Numbered from the stretch's first letter, positions 27,497 through 35,440 are shown. The stretch: DNA of 64,000 nt from Actinoplanes sp. TFC3 (GCF_001553785.1 NZ_LOJP01000001.1:343287-407286), one strand, 5' to 3'. Notes: generated by a model not told the origin, from the letters alone. Numbers and translations are program-made.

Positions 27497-28240
27497 GTGA
27501 CTCTGGATCCCCTGGCGCCCCTGCTGGCCCTGACCGGTGTGCAAGCCGCGTTCACCGAGGCCCGGGAGCATGTTGACGACGCTTTGCGGCACCGGGCGCT
27601 GCGGCGCAAGGGTGGCGAGGTGGCCGCAGAGGTCGGTCTGCGGGCCGCCGTGGCCAGCGCCGCGCTGGAGGAGCACCGCTACGACGTCGCCGAGGTCAGG
27701 GCAGGCACGATCACCGATCCGGTCGTCCAGGGTGCCCTGCGGGTCTCCGAAGCGCTTGGTGGGCTGGTCGACCTGTGGCCCCGCGCGCCCCGGCAAGTGC
27801 TGGCCCGCCTGCACATGCTGGCCGCCCGCGGCTCGGTGGCGCCCGAGGACCTGGGCCGGCTGACCACCGGCGCCGACCGCATCGACGCCCTCGCCACCCT
27901 GGTGGCCGGCAACGAGACGACACCGCCGTTGGTGCTGGCCGCCATCGTGCACGCCGAGCTGCTCACGCTGCGCCCGTTCGCCGGCCCGGCCGGTGTCGTC
28001 GCGCGCGCCGCAGCCCGGCTGACGCTGGTGTCGCGGGGTTTCGACGCCCGCGGGCTGGTCGCTGTCGAGGAAGGACACCTCGCGCGCGAGCCGGAATATG
28101 TGGGTTCTGCCGGCGCCTATGCCACGGGCACCCCGGACGGCATGCGGTCCTGGCTCCGCCACTATGCCGCCGCCATCACTGTGGGCGCAGAGGAAATCCG
28201 CCGGATCGGCGATGAGGTGCTCGCCCCTTCGGCCAGCTGA
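27497..28240 (+). CDS. Degenerate Fic-fold protein
   Basis: A 247-residue helical protein related to Fic AMP-transferases. The segment ASAALEEHRYDVAEVR (53-68) aligns with the Fic inhibitory helix pattern S-x-A-I-E-G. The core HAELLTLRPFAGPAGVVAR (152-170) aligns with the catalytic HPFxDGNGRxxR, but His is Arg159 and the D-G-N positions are G-P-A, so AMP transfer is unlikely. Such proteins are sometimes labelled oxidoreductase in actinomycetes without basis. Start is GTG 27497; TACCGT seven bases upstream suits a leaderless transcript. It sits between acs and a PH-domain gene. Confidence 0.72.
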   Translation: MTLDPLAPLLALTGVQAAFTEAREHVDDALRHRALRRKGGEVAAEVGLRAAVASAALEEHRYDVAEVRAGTITDPVVQGALRVSEALGGLVDLWPRAPRQVLARLHMLAARGSVAPEDLGRLTTGADRIDALATLVAGNETTPPLVLAAIVHAELLTLRPFAGPAGVVARAAARLTLVSRGFDARGLVAVEEGHLAREPEYVGSAGAYATGTPDGMRSWLRHYAAAITVGAEEIRRIGDEVLAPSAS

Positions 28241-28297
28241 CGCGTCGATGCGGCAATTGTCCGTCTTGCTGGGCCTTGTCGTTGTCATACTCTGCTC

Positions 28298-28786
28298 ATG
28301 GACGATGATTGGGTACGCCCCTACTCGCCCGGAACGGGCAGGTGGCTGGTCATCGGGTGGGAGGCCGTCGCGTTCGGCTTGCTCGGCTGGGCCAGCATCG
28401 GGCTGTTCGACCTGACCGGCATCGGCGTGCACATCCTGGCCATGGTCATCGCCGCGGTCTGGGTGGTGGCGGGCTGGCGCATCCTCGAGATGGGTGTCTA
28501 CGTGCACCCGGCCGGGCTGCGGGTGCGAGGGCTGCTGCGCTCACGCACGCTGCGCTGGGAAGAGATCGCCCACGTCCGCCTGCACCGGCACGCCAACAAG
28601 ATCGGCCGCTGGGAGATCGAGGGCGGCATGACGGTGCTGATCGAGCGCCCCGACGGCTCGACGGTGAACACCGAGTTGTGGGCCCAGGGGATCGACTTCC
28701 ACCGCCGCCCGCACCTGTTCCGCGAGGTCTACCACGACCTGCGCGACCGCCATCTGGCGTTTGTAAGGACGGCGCCTCAGTCGTGA
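28298..28786 (+). CDS. PH-domain membrane protein
   Basis: A 162-residue protein with two membrane helices at about residues 17-36 and 40-62, followed by a bacterial PH-like domain (about 68-150; GVYVHPAGLRVRGLLRSRTLRWEEIAHVRL). This matches the PF10756-type family of actinomycetes. Function unknown, probably at the membrane. ATG 28298 is the start. Its stop lies within the stem of the terminator that closes the transcript. Confidence 0.75.
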   Translation: MDDDWVRPYSPGTGRWLVIGWEAVAFGLLGWASIGLFDLTGIGVHILAMVIAAVWVVAGWRILEMGVYVHPAGLRVRGLLRSRTLRWEEIAHVRLHRHANKIGRWEIEGGMTVLIERPDGSTVNTELWAQGIDFHRRPHLFREVYHDLRDRHLAFVRTAPQS

Positions 28787-28800
28787 GGCGCCGTCGCTTT
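28768..28800 (+). terminator. Terminator overlapping the PH-domain gene stop
   Basis: Perfect 12-base stem (GACGGCGCCTCA / TGAGGCGCCGTC) with four-base loop GTCG, then GCTTT. The stem contains the stop codon. The following gap to 29028 (about 230 bases) shows no gene. Confidence 0.85.
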
Positions 28801-29028
28801 GCGCGTCCGACCGGGCTATCAAGCGTGCACCTTGGGTCTGTTGTCGGCAGTCCCGCCGGAAGTCCGGTGGGTCCCGCCGCAACGCGCCTGCCGTGGCTGA
28901 TCGCGCGTGGGTTCCCGGTGGCCGTGCACGGTTTCCGAGCTAACGGTTCCGCCACTTCTTTCTACGCCCCGGCTTCCTAGATCACCAGGGCAAATGCTAC
29001 TTACCGTAATTAGTCAGACGCTTGGCAT

Positions 29029-29838
29029 TCACCGGCTTGATGCCAAACCGGCGCGGGTGCGGCGATGCCTGCCGTAGATCGCCATCCCGACCGCTACCCC
29101 CACACCGACTCCCAGCGCGGCGGCCGCCACCGGAACCGCGGGACGTTCGCGCAGGCGGCGACCGAGCGGGATGGGATAGCGGAACTCCAGCACGGGCCAC
29201 CGGTTTTCCACCGCGACCCGGCGCAGCCCCCGATCGGGGTTGACCACGCTCGGATGGCCGACGGCTTCCAGCAAGGGAAGATCACTGCTGGAATCGGAGT
29301 ACGCGTAACAGTCCGCGAGGTTGTAGCCGCGCCGGTCGGCCAGCTCCTGCACGCCGGTGACCTTGCTCGGCCCCGCGGCGTAGAACTCGACCTCACCGCT
29401 GTACCGCCCGTCGACGATGCCCATCCGGGTAGCGATGATGTCGGTGACCCCGAGCAGCGCGCCGATCGGCCGGACCATCTCGTCGCCCGACGCGGACACG
29501 AGCACGACGTCGCGCCCGGCAGCCTGATGCTCGGCGATGAGGGCGGCCGCTTCGGCGTACACATAAGGGTTGATCAGCTCTTGCAGTGTCTCCGCGACAA
29601 TCTGCTGGACCTGCTCGACCTTCCACCCCTTGCACAGCGCGGCCAGGTAGTCGCGGGTGCGGGCCATCGTCTGCTCATCGGTGCCACCGAGGCGGAACAT
29701 CAGCTGCGCGTAGGCGGATTTGACGACGTCCCGACGGCTGATCAGGCCGTCACGATAGAAAGGCCGTCCGAAGGCCAGTGCGCTGGACTTGGCGATGACG
29801 GTCTTGTCGAGGTCGAAGAATGCGGCGCTCTGGCCCAC
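29029..29838 (-). CDS. HAD-IB family phosphatase with C-terminal membrane helix
   Basis: HAD superfamily subfamily IB hydrolase of 269 residues, SerB/CicA-like. Motif I is FFDLDKTVI (residues about 7-15, Asp nucleophile 9), motif II lies in VLVSASGDEMV (Ser), motif III Lys in GPSKV, and motif IV is YSDSSSDLPLLE. A hydrophobic helix near the C-terminus (VPVAAAALGVGVGVAVGMAIYG) suggests membrane tethering. The GTG start at 29838 lies eight bases after TACACT, so the message may be leaderless. The Mycobacterium tuberculosis neighbour of Ssd, Rv3661, is the same kind of enzyme. Substrate unknown. Confidence 0.88.
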   Translation of the reverse strand: MGQSAAFFDLDKTVIAKSSALAFGRPFYRDGLISRRDVVKSAYAQLMFRLGGTDEQTMARTRDYLAALCKGWKVEQVQQIVAETLQELINPYVYAEAAALIAEHQAAGRDVVLVSASGDEMVRPIGALLGVTDIIATRMGIVDGRYSGEVEFYAAGPSKVTGVQELADRRGYNLADCYAYSDSSSDLPLLEAVGHPSVVNPDRGLRRVAVENRWPVLEFRYPIPLGRRLRERPAVPVAAAALGVGVGVAVGMAIYGRHRRTRAGLASSR

Positions 29839-30063
29839 GGGCCGAAAGTGTAGCCGCAGCCGCCCGCAAATATTGCCGAGGCCGCACGCGTGCCATTTCT
29901 GGTGACGCTGGGTACTCGACGGTTGAGCGGTACTGAGGCATGCTTGTGGTGCGACTGAGATTCACGTTGTCCCAGTTTTCGCTGGCCTGCTCTGCGTTTG
30001 GCCGACTGATGTGCCGAGCGCATGGATTCTCGGTGGTTGCGCCCCCCGCGATCACCGGGTCCG

Positions 30064-30093
30064 ATTCGGCTCGACCCCCCCGGAGCCGAATCC
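30064..30093 (-). terminator. Hairpin downstream of the STAS gene
   Basis: Perfect ten-base inverted repeat (GATTCGGCTC / GAGCCGAATC) with a C-rich ten-base loop, about 40 bases past the STAS stop. No T run follows on the minus strand. Apart from it, the gap 29839-30133 shows nothing clear. Confidence 0.45.
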
Positions 30094-30133
30094 CCGGACG
30101 GCCCCCGTCACCCCCGACGGGGGTCGTTCCCTT

Positions 30134-30499
30134 TCAGGCGCCGCTGGCCTGGCTCAGGTTCGCGTCTTCCCCTTCGGCGCTTTGCTGGGTTGTCCCGAAA
30201 AGGTCGGAGAGGCCGGTGATGGCCAGCACGCGCCGGAACTCGTCGCTCGGGTTGGTCACCTTGAACGGGCAGCCGGCCTGAGTCGCGGCGTGGTAGCCCT
30301 CGATCAGCGCCCCCACGCCCGTCGAGTCGATGAAGGTGGTGCCGGCCAAATCGACGTGCAGGGCCTGCGGGCTCGCCTTGGCGACCGCGTCGCGGATGTC
30401 CTGCGCGACCTCGTCGGAGTTGGAGAAGTCGATCTCGCCGAGCACGGTGACGACCAGTGTGCCGTTGTCGCCGAGGGCGCTCCCTGTCGGGTTCTCCAT
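30134..30499 (-). CDS. STAS domain anti-sigma factor antagonist
   Basis: A 121-residue single-domain STAS protein of the SpoIIAA/RsbV type. The phosphorylation loop TTFIDSTGVGALIEGY (Ser near residue 60) is intact, as is VVTVLGEIDFSNSDEV. In the family, dephosphorylated antagonists bind an anti-sigma kinase and free a sigma factor. Start is ATG 30499, five bases after CTGGAG; the longer upstream frame is not homologous. An acidic 15-residue tail ends the protein. No kinase partner is adjacent. Confidence 0.88.
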   Translation of the reverse strand: MENPTGSALGDNGTLVVTVLGEIDFSNSDEVAQDIRDAVAKASPQALHVDLAGTTFIDSTGVGALIEGYHAATQAGCPFKVTNPSDEFRRVLAITGLSDLFGTTQQSAEGEDANLSQASGA

Positions 30500-30603
30500 G
30501 CCAACTCCAGTTGTCGAGTCACCACCAACATACCCAAGAACGGGTAGGCCTGCTCCGCTCAGGGGCGGGATCGCCGTACCACAAACACGCAGCGGCGCCG
30601 GAC

Positions 30604-30629
30604 TTATCCACAGTGCGGGGTTATCCACA
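30604..30629 (+). promoter_or_regulatory. Two perfect DnaA-box-like nonamers
   Basis: TTATCCACA occurs at 30604-30612 and again at 30621-30629 in the same direction, eight bases apart, in the 214-base gap between the divergent STAS and ssd genes. The sequence equals the classical DnaA box. It may mark DnaA control of the pilus operon or sequestration of DnaA. Confidence 0.5.
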
Positions 30630-30713
30630 GGTTTCGCTGATCCCGGTTGAGCGAACGGTTCCGGATTCGCCACGGTGGTGCCTCAACTGCCCCCGTGACC
30701 CCTGGAGAACGAG

Positions 30714-31808
30714 ATGTCCGCTTCCCGGAAAGGCCCCCTGCCGCTGGTCGTCACCGGCGACTCCGACCTGATCGACGATCTGGTGCGCCTGGCCGCGGCG
30801 GCCGGCACCGAGATCGACCTCGCCCCTGATCCCGCGGCGGCCCGGCCGCGCTACCCGTTCGCCCCGGTGGTCATCGTCGGCACGGATCGCGTGTCCGGCT
30901 GTCTGCTCGCCGGGATGCCCCGGCGATCCCGGGTAGTGGTCGCCGGCTACTCCTCGGGCATGACGGAGCGCGAAGAAGCCTGGGACCGTGCCAAGGAGCT
31001 GGGTGCCGAGCATCTGGCCCTCCTGCCCGAAGCCGAGCCTTGGCTGTTCAAGAGCCTGGTCCAGTCGGTCCAGCCGCCGGTTCTCGGGCTCTCGATCGCG
31101 GTGCTCGGCGGGCGCGGCGGGGCCGGCGCCAGCACACTCGCGGGCGGCCTCGCGATGACGGCCGTCCAGCGCGGTCTGCGTACCCTGCTGCTCGACGCCG
31201 ACCCGCTCGGCGGTGGGCTCGACCTCGTCCTCGGCTGGGAGAAGTTCGACGGCCTGCGCTGGGCCGCCCTGGCCGAGGCGGGCGGCCACATCGAGGGCCC
31301 GGCGCTGTTCGGTGCCCTGCCCCGACTCGGTGACTTGGTCCTGCTCTCCTTCGCCCGCGACGAGCTGCTGGTTGTGCCCAGTTCGACCATGGAACAGACG
31401 CTGGCGGCCGCCCGCAACCAGCGGGACCTGACCGTGATCGACGTGCCACGGCGCCTCGACGACGCGGCGGTGCTCGCCTTGGAGGCGGCGGACCGCGCGC
31501 TGATCGTCGTACCGGCCGAGGTGCGCGCCGTGGCTGCGGCCTCCCGGGTGGCGGCTACCGCGCGGCTGCACTGCAAAGACCTGCAGGCGGTGGTTCGCGG
31601 GCCGGCACCGGGTCGGTTGAAGCCCAGCACGGTGGCCAGGGCGCTGGAGCTGCCTCTGGCGGGCACGCTGCGTCCGGAACAGGCCCTGCTGCAGGGGTTG
31701 GAGCACGGGGAGGCGCCAGCTCAATCGGGTAAGGGGCCGCTGGCCGAGCTGTGCCGGGCTCTGCTGGCCACTTGGCTGGACCCTCATAACGGCGAGGCTG
31801 CGGCATGA
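30714..31808 (+). CDS. Septum-site-determining protein Ssd / CpaE-like ATPase
   Basis: MinD/ParA-like protein of 364 residues, first gene of the Tad pilus operon. A receiver-like N-terminal part (about 1-120) precedes the ATPase-fold domain. The Walker A position reads GGRGGAGASTLAGG, lacking both lysines of the ParA signature KGGxGKT, as in actinomycete Ssd proteins; LLLDADPLGGGLDL is the Walker B-like segment. In this family the protein localises pilus machinery or influences septation. ATG 30714 follows GGAGAACG. The stop lies in the first copy of a 15-base repeat. Confidence 0.87.
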   Translation: MSASRKGPLPLVVTGDSDLIDDLVRLAAAAGTEIDLAPDPAAARPRYPFAPVVIVGTDRVSGCLLAGMPRRSRVVVAGYSSGMTEREEAWDRAKELGAEHLALLPEAEPWLFKSLVQSVQPPVLGLSIAVLGGRGGAGASTLAGGLAMTAVQRGLRTLLLDADPLGGGLDLVLGWEKFDGLRWAALAEAGGHIEGPALFGALPRLGDLVLLSFARDELLVVPSSTMEQTLAAARNQRDLTVIDVPRRLDDAAVLALEAADRALIVVPAEVRAVAAASRVAATARLHCKDLQAVVRGPAPGRLKPSTVARALELPLAGTLRPEQALLQGLEHGEAPAQSGKGPLAELCRALLATWLDPHNGEAAA

Positions 31809-31858
31809 GCCACGCACTGCTTTCGTCCTCCGGCCCGGATGGTGAGGCTGCGGCATGA
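31794..31858 (+). repeat. Direct repeat flanking a duplicated ssd-tadA junction
   Basis: GAGGCTGCGGCATGA occurs at 31794-31808 and 31844-31858. The first copy holds the ssd stop, the second the tadA start, 50 bases apart. Confidence 0.85.
31805..31858 (+). CDS. Candidate 17-codon micro-ORF between ssd and tadA
   Basis: ATG 31805 overlaps the ssd stop as ATGA, and its own TGA (31856-31858) overlaps the tadA start as ATGA. It would encode MSHALLSSSGPDGEAAA, whose end copies the C-terminus of Ssd because of the 15-base repeat. It may only pass ribosomes from ssd to tadA rather than make a useful peptide. Purely inferred from frame geometry. Confidence 0.35.
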   Translation: MSHALLSSSGPDGEAAA

Positions 31859-33024
31859 CTCTGGCGGAGCGGGTTCGGCGGTACATGGCTGAGGAAGGTA
31901 TTGAGGCGACGTCGTCCGCGCTGGTCGGTGCGGTGCGTCAGGAGGCGGATGCCGCGGTTCTGGGCGACACCACGGTGTTGCGCATGGCCGGGCGGATGCG
32001 CGACGAGCTGGTAGGTGCCGGTCCGCTAGCGCCGTTGCTCGATGATCCCGCGGTTACCGACATCCTGGTGAACAGCCAGGAGGTCTGGGTGGACCGTGGG
32101 CGGGGTCTGCAACGGGTGGCCATCGATCTGGGCGGGCCCGGGGAGGTGCGGCGGCTGGCGCAGCGGCTTGCGGGTGCTTGCGGGCGGCGCCTTGACGACG
32201 GTCTTCCGTACGCCGATGCTCGCCTGCCCGACGGCACCCGCCTGCACGCGGTGCTGCCGCCGGTGGCCACGACTGGGCCTTACCTGTCGTTGCGAACCTT
32301 CCGGCAGCGCCCGTTCGCCCTCGCCGACCTGGTCGAGCAGGGAACCGTGCCGCCCGCCCTCGCCGAGGTGCTCGAGGCGGTGGTGGCCGCGCGCCTGGCG
32401 TATCTGGTGACCGGCGGCACCGGCTCGGGCAAGACGACGTTGCTGGCGACGCTGCTCGGGCTCGTACCGGTCACCGAACGCATCGTGCTGGTTGAGGATG
32501 CGGCCGAGTTGCGGCCGGTGCATCCGCACGTGGTGGCGTTGCAAGCTCGAACGTCCAACGTGGAAGGCGCCGGGTCGGTCAGCCTCACCGAACTCGTCCG
32601 CCAGGCACTGCGGATGCGCCCGGACCGCCTGGTGGTCGGCGAGTGCAGGGGCGCTGAGATCGCGGATTTGCTCACCGCCCTCAACACCGGGCATGACGGC
32701 GGTGCGGGGACGCTGCACGCGAATGCCCCGGCCGACGTACCGGCTCGGCTTGAGGCGCTGGGCCTGCTCGGTGGGCTGCCCCGGGCGGCACTGCATGCGC
32801 AGATCAACGCCGCGTTACAGGTGGTGCTGCACCTGCGCCGGTTACCGCGGGGGCGGGTGCTCGACTCGATCGGGGTGCTGCTGCCGAGCGGGGAGCAGCG
32901 GCTGACCACCGTCGTACCGGCCTGGCATCGTGGCCGCGGCACCGGGCCGGGTTCGGTGACTCTGGCCCGGCTGCTGAGCGAACGCGGTGTCGCGGTGCCG
33001 CCAGTCCTGGGATCGCAGCGATGA
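31855..33024 (+). CDS. tadA: TadA/CpaF family pilus assembly ATPase
   Basis: Secretion ATPase (389 residues) that powers Flp/Tad pilus assembly at the cytoplasmic membrane. The Walker A motif GGTGSGKTTLLATLL lies at about residues 185-199, with the Asp box, LVEDAAELRP, and the Walker B-like LRMRPDRLVVGECRGAE (about 252-268), and the His box in NTGHDGGAGTLHANAP. ATG 31855 follows GGTGAGG by seven bases. The stop overlaps tadB as ATGA. Close to the mycobacterial Rv3659c in length and position. Confidence 0.93.
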   Translation: MTLAERVRRYMAEEGIEATSSALVGAVRQEADAAVLGDTTVLRMAGRMRDELVGAGPLAPLLDDPAVTDILVNSQEVWVDRGRGLQRVAIDLGGPGEVRRLAQRLAGACGRRLDDGLPYADARLPDGTRLHAVLPPVATTGPYLSLRTFRQRPFALADLVEQGTVPPALAEVLEAVVAARLAYLVTGGTGSGKTTLLATLLGLVPVTERIVLVEDAAELRPVHPHVVALQARTSNVEGAGSVSLTELVRQALRMRPDRLVVGECRGAEIADLLTALNTGHDGGAGTLHANAPADVPARLEALGLLGGLPRAALHAQINAALQVVLHLRRLPRGRVLDSIGVLLPSGEQRLTTVVPAWHRGRGTGPGSVTLARLLSERGVAVPPVLGSQR

Positions 33025-33743
33025 TGCCGCCCGCTCACCTGATGGCCGCGGCGTTGCTGCTGGTCGCGGCGCTGCTGGTGCTCGTGCCGGTGTCCGTGGG
33101 CCTGGAACGCCTCGGTGGCAGGGCAGCGGCACCTGGCTTTTCGATGCCGGACCTGCGCGCGATCGCGGCGAGATCGCATCGGCGGTTCATGGTGCTGGCC
33201 GCCGCGAGTGCGGTGCTTCCCGGCTTCCTGGGCGGCGGTGTTGTCGGGGCGCTTCTCTGCACTGCTTATGCCGTCTTGGTCGCTCACCTGCTGGCGAAGC
33301 AGTGGACAGCTCAGCGGCGGGCGGCGCAACGGGAACGCGATCTGGAGGACTTGACCGCGCAGGCCGCCGACCTTCGCGCCGGGGCCGGGCAATCCGTGAG
33401 TATCGGTGGGCGTCTGGGGGAGCTGGCGAACGCGGCGGGGCAACTGGCCGATCGCATCGGCGCGCCGGTGGCCGACCTGCTCGACCGCATCGAGGCCGAC
33501 GCCCGTACCGCCGATCGGATCCGGGCCAAGGCAACGGCCGAAGCCGCCGGAACTCGGGCCACGTCGTTGCTGCTCGCGTTGCTCCCGCTCGGTGGCATCG
33601 GGCTCGGCTACAGCATCGGCGCCGATCCACTCGACGTCCTGCTGCACACCCCGGCGGGCGCCGGTTGCGCCTTGACTGCGGCTCTTCTGCAAATAGCCGG
33701 GGTGCTGTGGACCGAACGTCTTACCCCGGAGCCGGCGCCATGA
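33021..33743 (+). CDS. tadB: TadB-like pilus inner-membrane protein
   Basis: Type II secretion F-domain protein (240 residues). An N-terminal helix (AAALLLVAALLVLVPV), another membrane region near residues 55-90, a cytoplasmic F-domain stretch rich in charged helices (LTAQAADLRAGAGQSVSIGGRLGELANAAGQLADRIG), and two C-terminal helices follow the TadB plan. It anchors the TadA motor. ATG 33021 overlaps the tadA stop; the tadB stop overlaps a 59-codon ORF as ATGA. Confidence 0.85.
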   Translation: MMPPAHLMAAALLLVAALLVLVPVSVGLERLGGRAAAPGFSMPDLRAIAARSHRRFMVLAAASAVLPGFLGGGVVGALLCTAYAVLVAHLLAKQWTAQRRAAQRERDLEDLTAQAADLRAGAGQSVSIGGRLGELANAAGQLADRIGAPVADLLDRIEADARTADRIRAKATAEAAGTRATSLLLALLPLGGIGLGYSIGADPLDVLLHTPAGAGCALTAALLQIAGVLWTERLTPEPAP

Positions 33744-33919
33744 CCATCCCGCTGTGCGGCGCCGAAGCCGTCCTGCGCCCCGGCGGTCCGGTTCGGGTTC
33801 CGCTGCAACCCTGCTGCATCGCTGCCCTGCTCAGAGCCATTCACGATCAGAGACCGCTCTGCCCGTACGTCCGCAGCGCCACCCGCCCCGTCTTGGCCGA
33901 CGTGAAGGAGGCCGCATGA
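33740..33919 (+). CDS. Candidate 59-residue ORF coupled to both tadB and tadC
   Basis: The frame fills the 172-base gap between tadB and tadC exactly. Its ATG (33740) overlaps the tadB TGA and its TGA (33917-33919) overlaps the tadC ATG, each as ATGA. Third codon positions are mostly G or C, as in neighbouring genes. The predicted peptide has four cysteines (6, 25, 26, 41), a basic middle and no membrane helix. No family recognised. It is absent from the usual Tad layout I know; it could be a genuine small protein or a relic of a longer TadC N-terminus. Confidence 0.55.
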   Translation: MTIPLCGAEAVLRPGGPVRVPLQPCCIAALLRAIHDQRPLCPYVRSATRPVLADVKEAA

Positions 33920-34506
33920 GGCAGCGCATCATGGTCGAGCTCATCTGTGCCGTGGCAGTGCTCTGGTACGCCGGGCAATGGTGGGGTGTGCCGATCGCGG
34001 GCGGGGTGGCGTACGGGATCGATCGAATTTTGAAACGGCAGGTTCCCGCCGCCGTGCGGGCCCGGCGCGACCGAGCGGGAGCCGATCTTCCCCTGGCCGC
34101 CGACCTGCTGGCGGCGGCCCTGCGCACGGGCGTGCCGGTCGATCGCGGGCTGGCGGCGGTGGCCGATGCCCTGCGGGGTCCCCTGGGGGAAAGCCTCGAC
34201 CGGGTCGCCCGGGCCCTGCATCTCGGCGCCGATCCGCCCGAGGCGTGGTCCCACCTCATCGATGTGCCCGGCACCACCCGGCTGGTGTCCGCGGCAGTCC
34301 GGTCAAGTGTCAGCGGCGCCGCCTTCTCCGGTGCCCTGACCCGCCTGGCCGACGATCTGCGAGCCGACCGGGCGATCGCCGCCGAAGCCGCGGCCCGTCG
34401 CGCCGGCGTGCTGATCGTGCTCCCGCTCGGCTTGTGCTTCCTGCCCGCCTTCATGCTCGCCGGCCTGGTGCCGGTCGTTGTCGCCGCGCTCGGCGACGTG
34501 TTCTGA
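33916..34506 (+). CDS. tadC: TadC-like pilus inner-membrane protein
   Basis: Second type II secretion F-domain protein (196 residues). It has an N-terminal membrane segment, the F-domain stretch ADLPLAADLLAAALRTGVPVDRGL (about 56-79), and two C-terminal helices (GVLIVLPLGLCFLPAFMLAGLVPVVVAAL). ATG 33916 sits behind AAGGAGG, supporting this start over the longer open frame. It partners TadB in the pilus platform. A 33-base gap precedes the pilin gene. Confidence 0.87.
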   Translation: MRQRIMVELICAVAVLWYAGQWWGVPIAGGVAYGIDRILKRQVPAAVRARRDRAGADLPLAADLLAAALRTGVPVDRGLAAVADALRGPLGESLDRVARALHLGADPPEAWSHLIDVPGTTRLVSAAVRSSVSGAAFSGALTRLADDLRADRAIAAEAAARRAGVLIVLPLGLCFLPAFMLAGLVPVVVAALGDVF

Positions 34507-34539
34507 GATGTCCGTTCCGTTTCATCAGAGGAGAACTTC

Positions 34540-34716
34540 GTGAATCGACTGCTGACGCGCCTGGCGCAGGCCAACAAGGACGACGGCATGAGCACCATCG
34601 AGTACGCCATGGGTTCGCTCGCAGCCGCGGGGCTCGCGGCTGTGCTGTACAAGGTCGTGCAGAGCCCCATCGTCCAGACCGAACTGAACGATGTGATCGC
34701 GCGGGCCTTCGGCTGA
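34540..34716 (+). CDS. Flp-type pilin (DUF4244 family)
   Basis: A 58-residue pilin. A basic leader ends in DDG16, followed by MSTIEYAMGSLAAAGLAAVLY: a prepilin-peptidase site after Gly with Glu at +5 and a hydrophobic helix. This matches the DUF4244 family found in actinomycete tad operons and the mycobacterial Rv3656c. GTG 34540 lies after GAGGAG. It is likely the main subunit of the pilus. Its stop overlaps the next start as TGATG. No prepilin peptidase gene is in the window. Confidence 0.9.
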   Translation: MNRLLTRLAQANKDDGMSTIEYAMGSLAAAGLAAVLYKVVQSPIVQTELNDVIARAFG

Positions 34717-35084
34717 TGGCGCGCCGGTGGTTCGCCGCAGGACGGGACCGCGGGGCGTTCACGGCGGAGCTGGCGGTCGGGCTGCCGGTGCTCATGATCT
34801 TTCTCTTGACCGGTCTCACCGCAGTAACCGCGGCAACGGCCCGGGCCCGCTGCGAGGATGCCGCCCGCGAAGGCGCCCTGCTCGCAGCCCGAGGCGGCCC
34901 GGCGGTCGAACGGGCCGCCGAGATCGCCCCGGGCGCGGTCGTCGAGGTCACCTCGGGGGAGCTGCCCGCCGACACAGTGACGGTTCGCGTAACGGTGCGG
35001 GTGGCGGTCCTCGGCGCCCGCCTGCCCGCCCTGTCGGTGCACGCCGACGCCACCGCCGCCCGCGAACCAGGGGCGGTCCCATGA
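34716..35084 (+). CDS. TadE-like pseudopilin
   Basis: A 122-residue TadE-family minor pilin. The N-terminus has the class III cleavage pattern RGAFTAELAVGLPVLMIFLLTGL (Glu at +5), then a largely periplasmic/extracellular beta-rich part. ATG 34716 shares its first base with the pilin stop. Corresponds in position to mycobacterial Rv3655c. Confidence 0.85.
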   Translation: MARRWFAAGRDRGAFTAELAVGLPVLMIFLLTGLTAVTAATARARCEDAAREGALLAARGGPAVERAAEIAPGAVVEVTSGELPADTVTVRVTVRVAVLGARLPALSVHADATAAREPGAVP

Positions 35085-35422
35085 TCGCCACTGACGCGCG
35101 TGACCGGGGTGCGGCTTCGCTGCTCATCCTGGCGCTTGGGCTGGTGATGGTGCTGGCGGGGATGGCCGGGGCGCAGGTCGGAGCGGTACGAACCGGGCGT
35201 CACGAGGCGCGCACGGCGGCTGACCTGGGCGCGCTCGCGGGAGCGATGCGGGCGGTGGAAGGTGCCGAGGTGGCCTGCGCGCGGGCGGGTGAGGTCGTGG
35301 CGCGCAACGACGCCGAGATGCAGGCGTGCCGGGTGGAAGGGCTTGAGGTGGTGGTGGCCGCGAAGGTGTCGCTCGTGCTGGGCGACACCTCCGCGACCGC
35401 TCGCGCCGGCCCAGCCCGGTAA
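35081..35422 (+). CDS. TadE-like / Rv3654c-type secreted protein
   Basis: A 113-residue protein of the helicase/secretion-neighbourhood TadE-like family. It opens DRGAASLLILALGLVMVLAGMAGAQVGAV, a pilin-like helix without the +5 Glu, followed by a compact domain with two cysteines (ACARAGEV... QACRVEG) that may form a disulphide. ATG overlaps the previous stop as ATGA. Last gene of the tad operon; the helicase gene converges 18 bases later. Confidence 0.83.
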   Translation: MIATDARDRGAASLLILALGLVMVLAGMAGAQVGAVRTGRHEARTAADLGALAGAMRAVEGAEVACARAGEVVARNDAEMQACRVEGLEVVVAAKVSLVLGDTSATARAGPAR

Positions 35423-35440
35423 GCGCGGCGCGGTGACAGC

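Noticed and set aside
28787..29028. Possible RNA gene in the gap before the HAD phosphatase
   Set aside because: A TTGGCAT/ATGCCAA pair around 29022-29046 overlaps the HAD stop, but no cloverleaf or other consistent structure was found.
30714..31808. Treating Ssd as an active MinD/ParA ATPase
   Set aside because: Both signature lysines of the deviant Walker A motif are missing, as in the Ssd family, so ATPase activity is not claimed.
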